Translations under genes and position numbers: made by a program
Origin: Shewanella atlantica
GTDB lineage: Bacteria > Pseudomonadota > Gammaproteobacteria > Enterobacterales > Shewanellaceae
NCBI RefSeq assembly: GCF_003966265.1
Contig: NZ_RXNV01000004.1
Coordinates: 124,001 to 188,000, forward strand
Length of the DNA stretch: 64,000 bases
Direction of reading: 5' to 3'
Notes under the pieces: generated by a model
Databases searched by the model: none
Told to the model about the DNA's origin: nothing
The model's input: only the letters and a program-made list of their open reading frames with translations
Shown: one piece after another, positions 51,301-60,420 of the stretch
Numbering within the stretch: the first letter of the stretch is position 1
How the letters are laid out: every line of letters starts with the position of its first letter

Positions 51301-51336
51301 TTGTGGTGGTTGCAGGGATTGTGATGGTTGCAGGGA
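51301..51336 (+). repeat. 18-bp direct repeat pair
   Basis: TTGTGGTGGTTGCAGGGA is followed at once by TTGTGATGGTTGCAGGGA, a single mismatch. Confidence 0.8.
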
Positions 51337-51386
51337 TTGAGAGAGTAAAAAGAGGAGCGAGGCTTGCCTGTCTTGGCTTGAATTAA

Positions 51387-51420
51387 GCTACCCATTATAC
51401 CGATTAGTATAATGGGTAGC
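51387..51420 (-). terminator. 14-bp perfect hairpin after the ABC operon
   Basis: GCTACCCATTATAC-cgatta-GTATAATGGGTAGC ends 12 bp past the permease stop. On the minus strand it is followed by TTAATTC only, so it may end or protect the operon mRNA. Its centre, ATACCGATTAGTAT, recurs in a similar form near 61822 (ATACCGATAGGTAT). Confidence 0.7.
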
Positions 51421-51431
51421 ATAAGAGGTTA

Positions 51432-52688
51432 TTAATCTCGTTGCAGGGCGACAATCGGGTCTAATCTGGCGGCTTTCTTGGCAGGATACAGACCAAAACC
51501 GACACCGATTGTCATGCAGACACCGAGCGCAAGAATGATGGCAAAAGGTGACCAGGCCACAGGCCAACCGGCAGCCGCCGATATCACCACGGCCAGCAGC
51601 AAACCGACACCGATGCCAATAATCCCGCCGGTGGCAGAGATGGCGATGCTCTCGATTAAGAACTGACGTGCAATATCTTTACGCCTGGCACCGAGTGCCC
51701 GCAACAAACCAATTTCGCCCGTGCGCTCCATGATGGTAGCTAACATGATATTCATGATCCCTATGCCGCCAACCAGCAGGGAGATCCCGGCGACACAGGC
51801 CATAACAATATTGAAGATCTGCTGAGTCTTCTGATGCTGCGCCAACAGATCCGCAGGCACCACAATGTCATAGTCTTTTTCACCGCCGTGGCGGCGATTA
51901 ATCAGGTGGCGCAGACTCTTAGCTGCAAGTGACGGATCCACATTTTCAGTAATTGAAACCTTAAACGAGTCCAACTCATCTTCCAGTGACTTAAAGTTCA
52001 TCTTCTTCAGCGCCGTCGCCAACGGAATAAAGACCTGATTGCGTTCACCGCCCAGCTTCACCCCCTGTATCTTTGACTTGCCACTCTCTGCGTCGGTTAA
52101 CACCCCAACCACGGTAAACCACTGATGATTTATCTTGATCACACTGCCGATAGCTTGCCCCTGAGGAAACAGGCTTCTCGCCGCTTCAGGGCCCAGCACG
52201 GCAACTTGCCTGTAATGGCTCTCATCTGTCTCGTCGAAGGCTTTACCACCGCTGAGTTTGAGTGCACTGAGCGAGAAGTAACTCGGGGTCACCCCTTTGA
52301 CTTGTGCGTCACTGCGCCCTTCCAGACTAAACAGGCTGAAGGTTTTTACCTGTTTCTCCGCACTCCAGCTTTCAACAAATGGCAGGGTATCCTTAGCGCT
52401 TTCTACATCTCTTAAGCTAAGGCCGATACTGTGCTCACGAATCGATTTCAGCGCCTCGCCATCGGCGGGTCTGGCGTTAACGACCAGGTTTCTGACCCCC
52501 ATAGATTCGATCATCTTAAGGGCCTCACGCTCGGCACCTTCACCGACACTCAACATGGCAATCACGGCGCCGACCCCGAAGATCATACCCAGCAAGGTTA
52601 GTGCGGTGCGAAGCTTATGGTGACGCATCTCATCGAAGGCTTGCTTAATGCCCTCGATATAGACTCTGCTCTCATTGACGATGCTCAT
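51432..52688 (-). CDS. MacB-type ABC transporter permease
   Basis: A 418-residue permease with the MacB core without a fused ATPase. Helix 1 lies near residues 29-50 (LTLLGMIFGVGAVIAMLSVG), followed by a periplasmic MacB_PCD domain of about 230 residues, then three C-terminal helices of the FtsX module (VMACVAGISLLVGGIGIMNI, GIIGIGVGLLLAVVISAAAG, IILALGVCMTIGVGFGLYPA). Signature phrases MIMLATIMERTGEIGLLRALGA-like ATIMERTGEIGLLRALGARR are exact for the family. It is last in the five-gene operon and overlaps the third adaptor gene by four bases. It forms the membrane part of a tripartite mechanotransmission pump. Confidence 0.93.
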   Translation of the reverse strand: MSIVNESRVYIEGIKQAFDEMRHHKLRTALTLLGMIFGVGAVIAMLSVGEGAEREALKMIESMGVRNLVVNARPADGEALKSIREHSIGLSLRDVESAKDTLPFVESWSAEKQVKTFSLFSLEGRSDAQVKGVTPSYFSLSALKLSGGKAFDETDESHYRQVAVLGPEAARSLFPQGQAIGSVIKINHQWFTVVGVLTDAESGKSKIQGVKLGGERNQVFIPLATALKKMNFKSLEDELDSFKVSITENVDPSLAAKSLRHLINRRHGGEKDYDIVVPADLLAQHQKTQQIFNIVMACVAGISLLVGGIGIMNIMLATIMERTGEIGLLRALGARRKDIARQFLIESIAISATGGIIGIGVGLLLAVVISAAAGWPVAWSPFAIILALGVCMTIGVGFGLYPAKKAARLDPIVALQRD

Positions 52689-53947
52689 ACCCGACTCCTT
52701 TTCGGCGGCGTTGTCAGGGCGATAACATCGCCTGAGACTAATCCATCAGCGATGACCGTACGATTCAGACTGCGGCTACCCGGAGTGACCGCCTGCTTGA
52801 TAAAACCCTTAGCGGTTTTCAGGTAGACCCAATATTGTCCCTCTTTTTGAAACAGCGCCTGATTGGGCACGGTCACCACATCTTCCAGGTTGAGAGAGTG
52901 TACCTGCGCCCTTACCTGGCGACCCGGCTGCATGATATCGGCAGCGGTGTGGTCAAGGCTGATGGTAAATTGGAAGTAATTCACCGGACTGTCTTTCTCT
53001 TTGGGCTTAGCCAATGCATCGAGCTGGGTCACCTTACCCATGAACGCTCTGTCCGGGTAGGCGTCGAGATAGACGGTCGCTGTTTTCCCGATAGAGAGCC
53101 CCGCCGCTTCAGACTCCTGTACGTAGAGCTTAGCCTGCATCACCGAGGTATCGGGTAGCAGACCGATGGGGAAGCCAGACCACATCATGTCGCCAACCAC
53201 AGGAGATGCGCCATCCCAGCCCGCTTGATAGACGAAGAGTCCATCATGGGGAGCGGTGATCTCCATCTGGTTTAGATTGTTTTCGAAACGATTTATCTTT
53301 GCCGAGTGCCCTTTCTGTTTGAGCTTAATCAGCTCCTGCTCCGCCTGGGCTTGAGAACCATGTTTATCCAGCCCCCAATCGAAATAGTGCATCTTGGCGA
53401 CCAGGTAGTCTTGGTTTCGCATCTGGTCGATGATCTCGATCTTAGTGTAAACCCGTTCATCTTCACTGAAATAACGTTCGGCCAACTCCTTTTCCCGGCT
53501 CGTCATTTCTGTTCCACTCGACAGTGTCTGGCTAATTGTCCTGTCTTTCTCTGTCTGTATCTGACTGTCGTAACCAAGTTTATCGAAATCAAACTGCTCC
53601 ATCTTAAGACGGTAGGTCTCCCGGGTAGGATCCATACGTGCAACCACGTCACCCGCCTTAACCGGGGTAAAGTTATCCAATATCCAGGCTAATGATTGAG
53701 GACCTCGCAGACCCGACGGCACAGTTACCGCTGTCGACTGACTGGCCTCTAGCTCACCAACTGCAGGGATCTCGACATTAAAGTCGGAGCGCTGTACCTC
53801 CATAGTCAACACCCCATCGGCGGCCTGTTGGCTGCAGGCAGACAAGCTTAAGAGCCCGATTAAGGCTATTGCCTTAGATAGCTGAGATGATCCCCGCCAA
53901 CGCCTGATCCCCATTCCTGTTTGTCTCTTTTTAAATAAGGTGCTCAT
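52685..53947 (-). CDS. Membrane-fusion adaptor lipoprotein, third in operon
   Basis: A 420-residue HlyD/MacA-like adaptor. A basic N-terminus (MSTLFKKRQTGMGIRRWRGS) precedes a hydrophobic segment and lipobox LSAC (Cys38). The barrel-sandwich start (VEIPAVGELEASQSTAVTVP-like, with VKAGDVVARMD) and helical hairpin (SREKELAERYFSEDERVYTK, LIKLKQKGHSAKINRFENNL) come next, then ITAPHDGLFVYQAGWDG and TVYLDAYPDRAFMGKVTQLD. Adaptors link inner-membrane pump and outer-membrane channel. It is the most divergent of the three consecutive adaptors and has the longest hairpin. Confidence 0.87.
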   Translation of the reverse strand: MSTLFKKRQTGMGIRRWRGSSQLSKAIALIGLLSLSACSQQAADGVLTMEVQRSDFNVEIPAVGELEASQSTAVTVPSGLRGPQSLAWILDNFTPVKAGDVVARMDPTRETYRLKMEQFDFDKLGYDSQIQTEKDRTISQTLSSGTEMTSREKELAERYFSEDERVYTKIEIIDQMRNQDYLVAKMHYFDWGLDKHGSQAQAEQELIKLKQKGHSAKINRFENNLNQMEITAPHDGLFVYQAGWDGASPVVGDMMWSGFPIGLLPDTSVMQAKLYVQESEAAGLSIGKTATVYLDAYPDRAFMGKVTQLDALAKPKEKDSPVNYFQFTISLDHTAADIMQPGRQVRAQVHSLNLEDVVTVPNQALFQKEGQYWVYLKTAKGFIKQAVTPGSRSLNRTVIADGLVSGDVIALTTPPKRSRV

Positions 53948-55143
53948 GGCAGCAGTACCTCCTGACCCACGTCGAGGCCGGAAGTGATCGACACCAGCTC
54001 CTTGCCTATCGCGCCTAATGTGACTCTTTGTTTTGATTCACCAAACAGACCCGGCGTTAATACGTATGCTTGACCGGCATCATAATGCACCGCATCGAGT
54101 GACAGCAGCAGTTGCTCTTCATCGTTGGCAATATCTATCGATATCTTAGCGGTCATGCCCGGTCGCATCAGTTCAGTGTCCGCCTCGTCTATGCTGGCAA
54201 CAGCATCGAAAATCACCAAGGGAATATCCTGATTTTTATTACGAAAAACGGCACCGAGCTCGATAATTTTTCCGGTAAAAACACGGTCAGGGTTGGCATC
54301 GAGACGAATTTTCAGTGTCTGCCCCAACTTAACCCTTCTTGCCTCGACCTCAGGAATGGTCATGTTCACCTGCATATTATTGAGATCGGGAATACTCAGC
54401 ACGGCATCACCCATAAACACAGACTGACCCTCTTTGATCTTATTACCTTGAGAATCATTACCGTAAACCACCATTCCGGCTCTTGGGGCAATAAGAGTCA
54501 AAGACGCGATACCACGTTTAAGCGCATCGACCTCAGAGGCAAACTTTTGCTGGTCTCCCATCAACATCGCCTCTCTCTGTCTGGCACTTTGGGCCTCGAG
54601 ATCCAGCTTCTGTTCGGTCAGAACCACCCTATCTTTCGCTATCTCCGCATCTTTTTCATATTTTACTTTGTCGATTGCGGCGACCGTTTCATCAGAGAGT
54701 TTGAATTTTCTCTGAGCCTTCTCGAAGTTCATCTGTGCTTCCGCCAGTTCGAGTCTCAACTCCTCCAGCCTTTTTGCATTGCGTAACTTTGAGGTTTCAA
54801 TATCTTGAATCGTTGCCTCAAGCTTGGCCGTCTTGACCGAGAGACGCTGAGTCTGCTCCGAAGTATCGAGTTGAGCGACCATGTCACCCTGATTAACCTC
54901 TGAGCCTTCCGGTGCCAGCTGTTTAACCTGGTATTGCCACACCCGGCGCAGTGATGGCGGCATCATGGAGATGGTATCGGCCGAGACAAGCTCACCCGTG
55001 ACATCAATACTTTGACTCAATACGCCTCGCTCCACACTGGTCACGGCCGCGCCGCCACAACCACTGAGCATGAGTAGCGTTACAGCCGGGAGGAGTCGCC
55101 TTAGCCGAGTGTGACGCTTGTTACACATATTAGATAACATCAT
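53944..55143 (-). CDS. Membrane-fusion adaptor lipoprotein, second in operon
   Basis: A 399-residue HlyD/MacA-like adaptor with a lipobox (LSGC, about Cys29). SQSIDVTGELVSADTISMMP and GSEVNQGDMVAQLDTSEQ form the first lipoyl-like half; a long coiled hairpin follows (VKTAKLEATIQDIETSKLRN to SARQREAMLMGDQQKFASEV), then LIAPRAGMVVYG and LKIRLDANPDRVFTGKIIEL. The start overlaps the previous adaptor stop by four bases. Two ATGs 1 and 5 codons further in are possible alternatives. Confidence 0.87.
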   Translation of the reverse strand: MMLSNMCNKRHTRLRRLLPAVTLLMLSGCGGAAVTSVERGVLSQSIDVTGELVSADTISMMPPSLRRVWQYQVKQLAPEGSEVNQGDMVAQLDTSEQTQRLSVKTAKLEATIQDIETSKLRNAKRLEELRLELAEAQMNFEKAQRKFKLSDETVAAIDKVKYEKDAEIAKDRVVLTEQKLDLEAQSARQREAMLMGDQQKFASEVDALKRGIASLTLIAPRAGMVVYGNDSQGNKIKEGQSVFMGDAVLSIPDLNNMQVNMTIPEVEARRVKLGQTLKIRLDANPDRVFTGKIIELGAVFRNKNQDIPLVIFDAVASIDEADTELMRPGMTAKISIDIANDEEQLLLSLDAVHYDAGQAYVLTPGLFGESKQRVTLGAIGKELVSITSGLDVGQEVLLP

Positions 55144-56198
55144 ATCTGCCCCGCTGCGGTGACTAATACACTCATCCCGGGGATGATTTTGACTCGCTCG
55201 TCAGGCTCAAAGCGGATCTCCACCTTAAACCAGTTACTGCTGCCCCAGGCAAGCTGCTTCTGAGCCTGTCGGCCAATGAGCTTAATGTCACCACTAAAAC
55301 TGATATCAGATTGCGAGTCTAATCGTAAGGTCACGGGGTTGCCGATAGCGATTTTATCGACATCAACCTCATTCACCCAGGCCACAACCTCTAATTCTTC
55401 CATGGCTGGCAGACTCGCTATCTGCCTGCCTATCTGCACCGTATCGCCAACGGCATACTTCTTTTGTGACCAGGGATCGCTACTATAGAGCAGCGGACCT
55501 TTTATCTCGGCTTTCAGCGCTAACTGCTCTAAACCATTTAAGGCTTGTGCCAACTCGAGATTTGCACGATTTTTATCTATGGCCAACTGGGCCTTACTCG
55601 CCGCCTGTTTATCTAATACCTCTTTAAGGGATTGTCTGGCCTTAGATAGCTCACTCTTTGCCTTCATTAAATTAAACTGGTTTTCGGCATAATCTTTGGC
55701 GGCGATATAATCGGCGGGTACATCGGCATCGAGCTGGCTCTTATCGAGCTCGGATACTTTCTGTTTAAGATCAAATTTTGCCTGTAATACGCTGGAAGTC
55801 AGATCGATAGACTGACTCTGCTCTTGAGCCGTCACCCGCAGCAGACTGGCCTCTAGTTGCTCAATTTGATTGGCGAGCTGACTCTTATCGAAGATGACCA
55901 CGGTTTCACCGGGCTTCGCTATCGAGCCTTCTGGCAACATCCATTGAATTTGATAACGCCAGGCATTCCCCGCCTTGGGTACCATAAATGATTGTGATTT
56001 CACCGATGAGATCTTGCCTGTCAGTAACAAGCGCTCAGGCTCCACCTGCTTGTTTGAGCCCTGGTCCGAGCTCAGTTTTGAGCTGAAACCGGGAGCTTCA
56101 TTCGCTGCGTTCACTGAGGTAAAAGGCAGTAAAAGAGCGGCCAACAGCAGGGACCGACGCCAGTTAAATACTCTGCTGGAGTCACGATTAAGCCGCAT
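55140..56198 (-). CDS. Membrane-fusion adaptor protein, first in operon
   Basis: ATG 56198, preceded by GAGGTGAAT, gives 352 residues and overlaps the ATPase gene by 11 bases; 12 more codons upstream are open. It has a normal signal peptide ([20 protein letters not shown]) without a lipobox, unlike the other two adaptors. [20 protein letters not shown] begins the barrel-sandwich; a coiled hairpin ([40 protein letters not shown]) follows, then KGPLLYS and [20 protein letters not shown]. Function as periplasmic adaptor is by family. Confidence 0.85.
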   Translation of the reverse strand: MRLNRDSSRVFNWRRSLLLAALLLPFTSVNAANEAPGFSSKLSSDQGSNKQVEPERLLLTGKISSVKSQSFMVPKAGNAWRYQIQWMLPEGSIAKPGETVVIFDKSQLANQIEQLEASLLRVTAQEQSQSIDLTSSVLQAKFDLKQKVSELDKSQLDADVPADYIAAKDYAENQFNLMKAKSELSKARQSLKEVLDKQAASKAQLAIDKNRANLELAQALNGLEQLALKAEIKGPLLYSSDPWSQKKYAVGDTVQIGRQIASLPAMEELEVVAWVNEVDVDKIAIGNPVTLRLDSQSDISFSGDIKLIGRQAQKQLAWGSSNWFKVEIRFEPDERVKIIPGMSVLVTAAGQI

Positions 56199-56874
56199 AT
56201 TCACCTCGCTCCTCGACCTCGACAATATGACCATCTCGCATGCGTATCACCCGCTGCGCATAGGCTGCGACTTCCTCTTCATGGGTCACCAGAATAATGG
56301 TCTGGCCGGCTTTATGCAGCTCGGTAAACAGGGCCATGATCTCGACCGATGTCTTGCTGTCCAATGCCCCGGTCGGTTCATCGGCGAGTAAAATTGCCGG
56401 GCGATTAACTAATGACCGCGCGATAGCGACTCGCTGCCTCTGACCGCCGGATAGCTGGTTTGGACGGTGATCTTGTCTGCTACCTAGCCCCACCCGGGTT
56501 AACAATTCACTGGCATAGCTAGCGTCATCATTTGGAGGGTTGGAAAAACGTAGCGGCAACAAGACATTTTGTAGCGCGGTCATCCGCGGTAATAGGTGAA
56601 AACTTTGAAAGACGAAGCCTATCTCCTTATTACGCACTGCCGATAAGGCATCATCATCAAGGCTTGCGACCTCTTGTTGATTAAGCTGATAGCTCCCTTC
56701 ACTGGGTTTATCCAAACAACCTATGATATTCATCAGTGTCGATTTACCCGAACCAGAGGGCCCCATAATCGCGACAAACTCATTTTTATTGATGGTAAAA
56801 TCTACCCCTCTGAGGGCGAAAACAGAGGTTTCTCCCATCCGGTATTCTTTTTTTAATCCATTCACTTTAATCAT
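56188..56874 (-). CDS. MacB-type ABC transporter ATP-binding protein
   Basis: A 228-residue ATPase with Walker [20 protein letters not shown]-loop [20 protein letters not shown], signature [15 protein letters not shown], Walker [13 protein letters not shown] and H-loop [14 protein letters not shown]. It is the first gene of the operon and should energise the MacB-like permease encoded last. The AAGAGA ribosome-binding site is fair. No TolC-like channel gene lies in the window, so the pump probably uses one encoded elsewhere. Confidence 0.94.
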   Translation of the reverse strand: MIKVNGLKKEYRMGETSVFALRGVDFTINKNEFVAIMGPSGSGKSTLMNIIGCLDKPSEGSYQLNQQEVASLDDDALSAVRNKEIGFVFQSFHLLPRMTALQNVLLPLRFSNPPNDDASYASELLTRVGLGSRQDHRPNQLSGGQRQRVAIARSLVNRPAILLADEPTGALDSKTSVEIMALFTELHKAGQTIILVTHEEEVAAYAQRVIRMRDGHIVEVEERGEYAA

Positions 56875-57196
56875 AAGAATCTCTTGCTAACACTCATGTC
56901 TATCTCTGCAAAAATTGAAAATTGATAATATTCAGGCGCAAGTGATAGTGCCTGAATATTAGTGCCTTAAAGGTACGAATAAATCTCGCCTAAATTCAGA
57001 CCTATGCAAGCAGCCGGAGTTCAAGACAAATTAAAAATGTATCAGGGTACCTGAGCAACAGATTGACAGATATGTGAATGAAATAGCAATTGAATTTAAT
57101 AAATTTGCAATTAGTTAAGAATGGCTCTCAACTAATTGCAAAGAATGGAAGCAATACGTTAGAAAGGTTGATCAAAAGGATCAGAATAGTAAATAG
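56875..57196. other. Intergenic region upstream of the triple-adaptor operon
   Basis: About 320 bp carrying the operon promoter and a perfect 13-bp inverted repeat at 57104-57142; nothing else is evident. Confidence 0.45.
57104..57142 (-). terminator. 13-bp perfect inverted repeat
   Basis: TTTGCAATTAGTT and AACTAATTGCAAA with a 13-base loop. It lies 54 bp after the stop of the small membrane-protein gene on the minus strand and 230 bp before the ABC operon. It may be a terminator (AT-rich tail) or an operator for the operon. Confidence 0.5.
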
Positions 57197-57583
57197 TTAG
57201 AGGAAGATCCCCATCAGGCTCATCGTCGCGATCCCCAAGAAAAGCACCCACTGAAAAAGATGTCTGAATGGGGTCTTTATATCACTGACAAAGGCAATAT
57301 AGATCTGCCAGATGGCAAAGATGCCAAAATTTAGCGCCACAAACAGAATAAGACTAAAGCCCTGCATATGTGACACGAGTTCGAAACCACATGAGGCTAA
57401 TACTAACGTTGATAAAACTAAAAAAACTGACACATAATGAAATACACAGTGCAATACGGCTTTTGCCACAGGCTCAAACTGAGCATCCAGCATTGGCGTT
57501 AAAAAATGTTTAACGCCATAGGTGAAATGGCCTACACAGGTAAGCAGCCCCATCCCCGCAGCAGCAATAAAATATAGATTCAT
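57197..57583 (-). CDS. Small four-helix membrane protein, unknown
   Basis: A 128-residue protein made almost only of four transmembrane helices (about residues 3-22, 42-66, 72-95, 105-127). His18, His26 and His45/His49 (TCVGHFTYGVKHFL, VLHCVFHYVSVFLV) lie near membrane faces and could bind haem or metal, which is a guess. No family was recognised. The ribosome-binding site is weak (AAGG). Confidence 0.6.
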   Translation of the reverse strand: MNLYFIAAAGMGLLTCVGHFTYGVKHFLTPMLDAQFEPVAKAVLHCVFHYVSVFLVLSTLVLASCGFELVSHMQGFSLILFVALNFGIFAIWQIYIAFVSDIKTPFRHLFQWVLFLGIATMSLMGIFL

Positions 57584-57749
57584 GGAATTTATCTAACCTT
57601 CCCTTCGCTCATTAATCGGTTGACCTTGCCTAATAGACAGGAGAGTGAATCTAAATCTTTCAAATAAATTCTCACCTTCAGCAAATAAGGTCATGCTTAA
57701 TAAAAATCATCTATATCCATAGGGTGAGTGAGTGAGCGGCTTATACCGA

Positions 57750-58202
57750 TTACATGGTCGCCATGGTCCAATAATCGAGTCGTTTTTGCGGCTCGGCGAG
57801 CAGAGACTTACATCTGTCTTTATACTTTCCCATCAAGCCCCCCAAGCTTTTACTATTGGGCAGTGATGCCAGCTGCTTCTCTTTAACACTCGAAAGCGTA
57901 TCTGCGACTTGCTCTTTACTCTGATATTTCTCAGCCAGCGCTATCGCATCTAATGATGACTGTAACAAGCGCTCACCGACGGCCTTCATCTGTGGGGCAT
58001 TCATATTTGATATCGCATCTGAGCTAATTTGGTAATAAGACGCACACTCGAGTACTTCTCCGTTAAATGCAATTTCGGCCTCTGAAGCTACCGGGGCAGC
58101 AACTGCCGGCAATTGAACCATAAGGGATAGAGAGAGAAGGAGTAAGCCATTCCTGACTCCGGATTTGTTTGCCGTCTGTGAATATGAAGCTGAAGTTTGC
58201 AT
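57750..58202 (-). CDS. Exported protein of unknown function
   Basis: A 150-residue product with a signal peptide preceded by a polar N-terminus (hydrophobic part LLLLSLSLMVQLPAVAA) and a helical mature part. Two cysteines (YY-flanked C53 in LECASYYQIS and C132 in KDRCKSLL) may form a disulfide. The helices QMKAVGERLLQSSLDAIALA and ADTLSSVKEKQLASL suggest an all-alpha periplasmic protein. AAGGGATCC precedes the ATG. A 13-bp tandem repeat lies in its upstream region. Confidence 0.62.
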   Translation of the reverse strand: MQTSASYSQTANKSGVRNGLLLLSLSLMVQLPAVAAPVASEAEIAFNGEVLECASYYQISSDAISNMNAPQMKAVGERLLQSSLDAIALAEKYQSKEQVADTLSSVKEKQLASLPNSKSLGGLMGKYKDRCKSLLAEPQKRLDYWTMATM

Positions 58203-58230
58203 TTAGGATCCCTTGCTGCAATTGTTATCT

Positions 58231-58269
58231 GTTATTGGTAACAGTTATTGATAATAGTTATTGATAATA
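58231..58269 (+). repeat. 13-bp tandem repeat, three units
   Basis: GTTATTGGTAACA, GTTATTGATAATA and GTTATTGATAATA follow one another, 28 bp upstream of the start of the exported 150-residue protein (transcribed leftwards). Confidence 0.8.
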
Positions 58270-58406
58270 CTTTTTTTAGTATTTTTACTTTAGACCTCAC
58301 TTAATTTCAAGGTGAGGATATTAAAACTTGTCTGATAGAAGTCGCTGATCTTGTTTAAGAATCGAGTACAGCAGGCTTAGAAGAAGCGCGGTAACCGCAA
58401 TACCAA

Positions 58407-59006
58407 TTACATTTGATATTTCTGCAGCCTGAATTTGAGGTTCTGTTTTACCGCAGTCCATTCGCTATCTATGATGGAGTAGATAACGGTATCTCTGACG
58501 GTACCGTCACTGAGCAACTTATGATTTCTCAATACGCCATCTTGTTTAGCACCGAGACGGGTGATGGCCTCTCTCGAGGCTTGGTTGTGCCAGTGGGTTC
58601 TGAACTCAACCGCCATGACATCCAAGGTATCAAAAGCATATTCCAGCATTAACAGCTTTGTCTCGGTGTTGGCACTGGTTCTCTGTGCGCGCTTTGCATA
58701 CCAGGTGTAACCTATTTCCAAACGCCTGTTTGCCTGATCCCAATTGCAGATCCGGGTCGAGCCGATGATCTCACCGGAATGTCTATCCCGTACGGCAAAG
58801 GCTAAGGCTTCACCTCGTTGCTCTGCGGCTAATGCCGTTTCTATATACTCTTTCATCTCATCGGGATGAGGGGCACTCGTGTACCATAACTGCCAAAGTT
58901 CTCCGTCTGAGACTGCAAGAGAAAGCGCGGGAATATGCTCTAAACTCAAGGGTTCAAGCAGGATATGCTCCCCGGACAAACACTCAGCATGAACTTCACT
59001 CTTCAC
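58407..59006 (-). CDS. RimJ/RimL-type GNAT acetyltransferase
   Basis: The frame is open from 59099, but GTG 59006, after AGGGAGAG, starts the conserved part (VKSEVHAECLSGEHILLEPL) and gives 199 residues. Motifs: LALAVRD-like LAFAVRDRHSGEIIGSTRI, LEIGYTWYAKRAQRTSANTE (motif A region), LMLEYAFDTLDVMAVEFRTH and HWHNQASREAITRLGAKQDG with LRNHKLLSDGTVRDTVIYSI at the end. Such enzymes acetylate protein N-termini or small amines; the substrate is unknown. Confidence 0.82.
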   Translation of the reverse strand: MKSEVHAECLSGEHILLEPLSLEHIPALSLAVSDGELWQLWYTSAPHPDEMKEYIETALAAEQRGEALAFAVRDRHSGEIIGSTRICNWDQANRRLEIGYTWYAKRAQRTSANTETKLLMLEYAFDTLDVMAVEFRTHWHNQASREAITRLGAKQDGVLRNHKLLSDGTVRDTVIYSIIDSEWTAVKQNLKFRLQKYQM

Positions 59007-59142
59007 AACACTCTCCCTGTTTAAATTACCGCTTGAATATAAAAACCTACGGTTTGACCAGCACACACAACATCTGAGAACGGTCTGAAAAAACAACAAC
59101 TTTGATCTATATCAATAAAGTTAACACAATTACCTAATGAGT

Positions 59143-59670
59143 TCACGACCCAATAGCGATCTCATAGATGAGTACTTCCGAGTTATCCTCCTCCCAAATT
59201 CTTGTCTCTTTATAAGACATACCCACTTTTTCTAACACCGAAATCGATGCCTCGTTACCGGGACTGACGATCCCCAGTACTTGCTTAAGCCCCAATGTCT
59301 GACAGTGAAGAAGGACTGCTTTGGCAGATTCTATGGCGTAACCTTTCCCCCAAAATGCGGGGAGAAATGCATAACCCAAATCAGGGCTATCAAACAGCGG
59401 CCTTTTGACTAATCCGGACAGACCTATCGGCTCACCGCTCTCTCTTAACTCAACGAGATAAAGTCCGAATCCATTCTGATAATAGCTGGCCAGCGGACCA
59501 TCAAGTAGATAGGTTTCAGCCTGCAACAGATCTCTGACGCCCCTATCACCAATATTATCCAGAAATCCCTTGGTATTGAGTAAACTCAAAATAAAGTCTG
59601 CATCTGCAATCTCTAAATGACGCAGGATCAGCCTGGATGTTTCCAATACAATCAAATGATTTTCCAACAT
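59143..59670 (-). CDS. RimJ/RimL-type GNAT acetyltransferase
   Basis: A 175-residue GNAT. It starts ENHLIVLETSRLILRHLEIA, a pattern typical of the group (TxRLxLR), and continues DLGYAFLPAFWGKGYAIESA (motif A, acetyl-CoA binding), VLGIVSPGNEASISVLEKVG and MSYKETRIWEEDNSEVLIYE. It is a different subfamily from the neighbour gene. It is divergent from the chemotaxis-like gene. Confidence 0.87.
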   Translation of the reverse strand: MLENHLIVLETSRLILRHLEIADADFILSLLNTKGFLDNIGDRGVRDLLQAETYLLDGPLASYYQNGFGLYLVELRESGEPIGLSGLVKRPLFDSPDLGYAFLPAFWGKGYAIESAKAVLLHCQTLGLKQVLGIVSPGNEASISVLEKVGMSYKETRIWEEDNSEVLIYEIAIGS

Positions 59671-59728
59671 ATTGACATGAAATAATTAGACTATACTTTG
59701 TTCAGTCCAGCAGAGGAAGCAGCGAACT

Positions 59729-60358
59729 ATGTCAAGGAAACGCACTCAAGTCAGCCAATATTATGTCATTGCAGCCGTTGTCGCTGCCGAACTCAACCAC
59801 ACATTAACCTATTGCAAACAGATTAATCTTACCGCAAGCAATGCTCAGGCTGCATCATCCCGGGTAGGTAATGCCGCGCTGGGATTTAAGGCCTTAACAG
59901 GCTTCATCGATGACCTCGCCTGCTACACCATGAAGGCCGCAACCGACATCAACATTCTGGCTCACAAGGCCAGTAAGTTAGCTACCGACACAGCAAGAGC
60001 GGCGACTGCACTTAAGCACTTTGAAAAAGCCAAAAAAAATGCCCGCGAAGCAAAATTTGCATCGACTATCGCCCCAGCGGTCGAGAAGACCTCCCAAAAT
60101 TATCAGCAGCTGCAACATTCATTTCAGCACCTCATTAACCAAATGGAGGTGCAACTCCATGAGTTAAAGCGAAACCTGCGAACCGCCAACATCCTCGCGT
60201 CCATATGCAGAATTGAAGCGTGTCGGGTCGATGTCGCTAACCAGGCAACCTTTAACGATGTCGCGAATCGCGTCGACAATGTCGCCAACCTGATCCGGCA
60301 ACGCGTCGATAATGCCATCGCTCTTTTCGATGGTTCTAGCGGACAAGAAGCCGCGTAA
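59729..60358 (+). CDS. Helical, chemotaxis-like protein encoded before an ODP-type protein
   Basis: A 209-residue soluble, almost fully alpha-helical protein. It shows long amphipathic stretches rich in Ala, Asn and Gln (NAQAASSRVGNAALGFKALT, ASKLATDTARAATALKHFEK) and a C-terminal heptad-like run (FNDVANRVDNVANLIRQRVD). It has three cysteines (C29, C45 and near ICRIEACRVD). The pattern recalls the signalling hairpin of methyl-accepting chemotaxis proteins, though no membrane anchor or canonical tip sequence is seen. GAGGAAG precedes the ATG. It is followed at 62 bp by the putative oxygen-binding protein gene, so a joint oxygen-signalling role is inferred. Confidence 0.55.
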   Translation: MSRKRTQVSQYYVIAAVVAAELNHTLTYCKQINLTASNAQAASSRVGNAALGFKALTGFIDDLACYTMKAATDINILAHKASKLATDTARAATALKHFEKAKKNAREAKFASTIAPAVEKTSQNYQQLQHSFQHLINQMEVQLHELKRNLRTANILASICRIEACRVDVANQATFNDVANRVDNVANLIRQRVDNAIALFDGSSGQEAA

Positions 60359-60420
60359 GCCACAGTCAATCACTCAGTAATCAACTCAATTTCAGTCACA
60401 CAGACAGGGAAGCACTATAG

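Larger units (their letters stand above)
51074..51431. other. Intergenic region with a repeat pair and a strong hairpin
   Basis: About 360 bp between the membrane-protein gene and the end of the ABC operon. It holds an 18-bp repeat pair (51301-51336) and a 14-bp stem (51387-51420). No gene is seen. Confidence 0.5.

Noticed and set aside
54112-54786. 224-codon plus-strand frame opposite adaptor 2
   Set aside because: Long but antisense to a clear HlyD-type protein; its length comes from the composition of the true frame.
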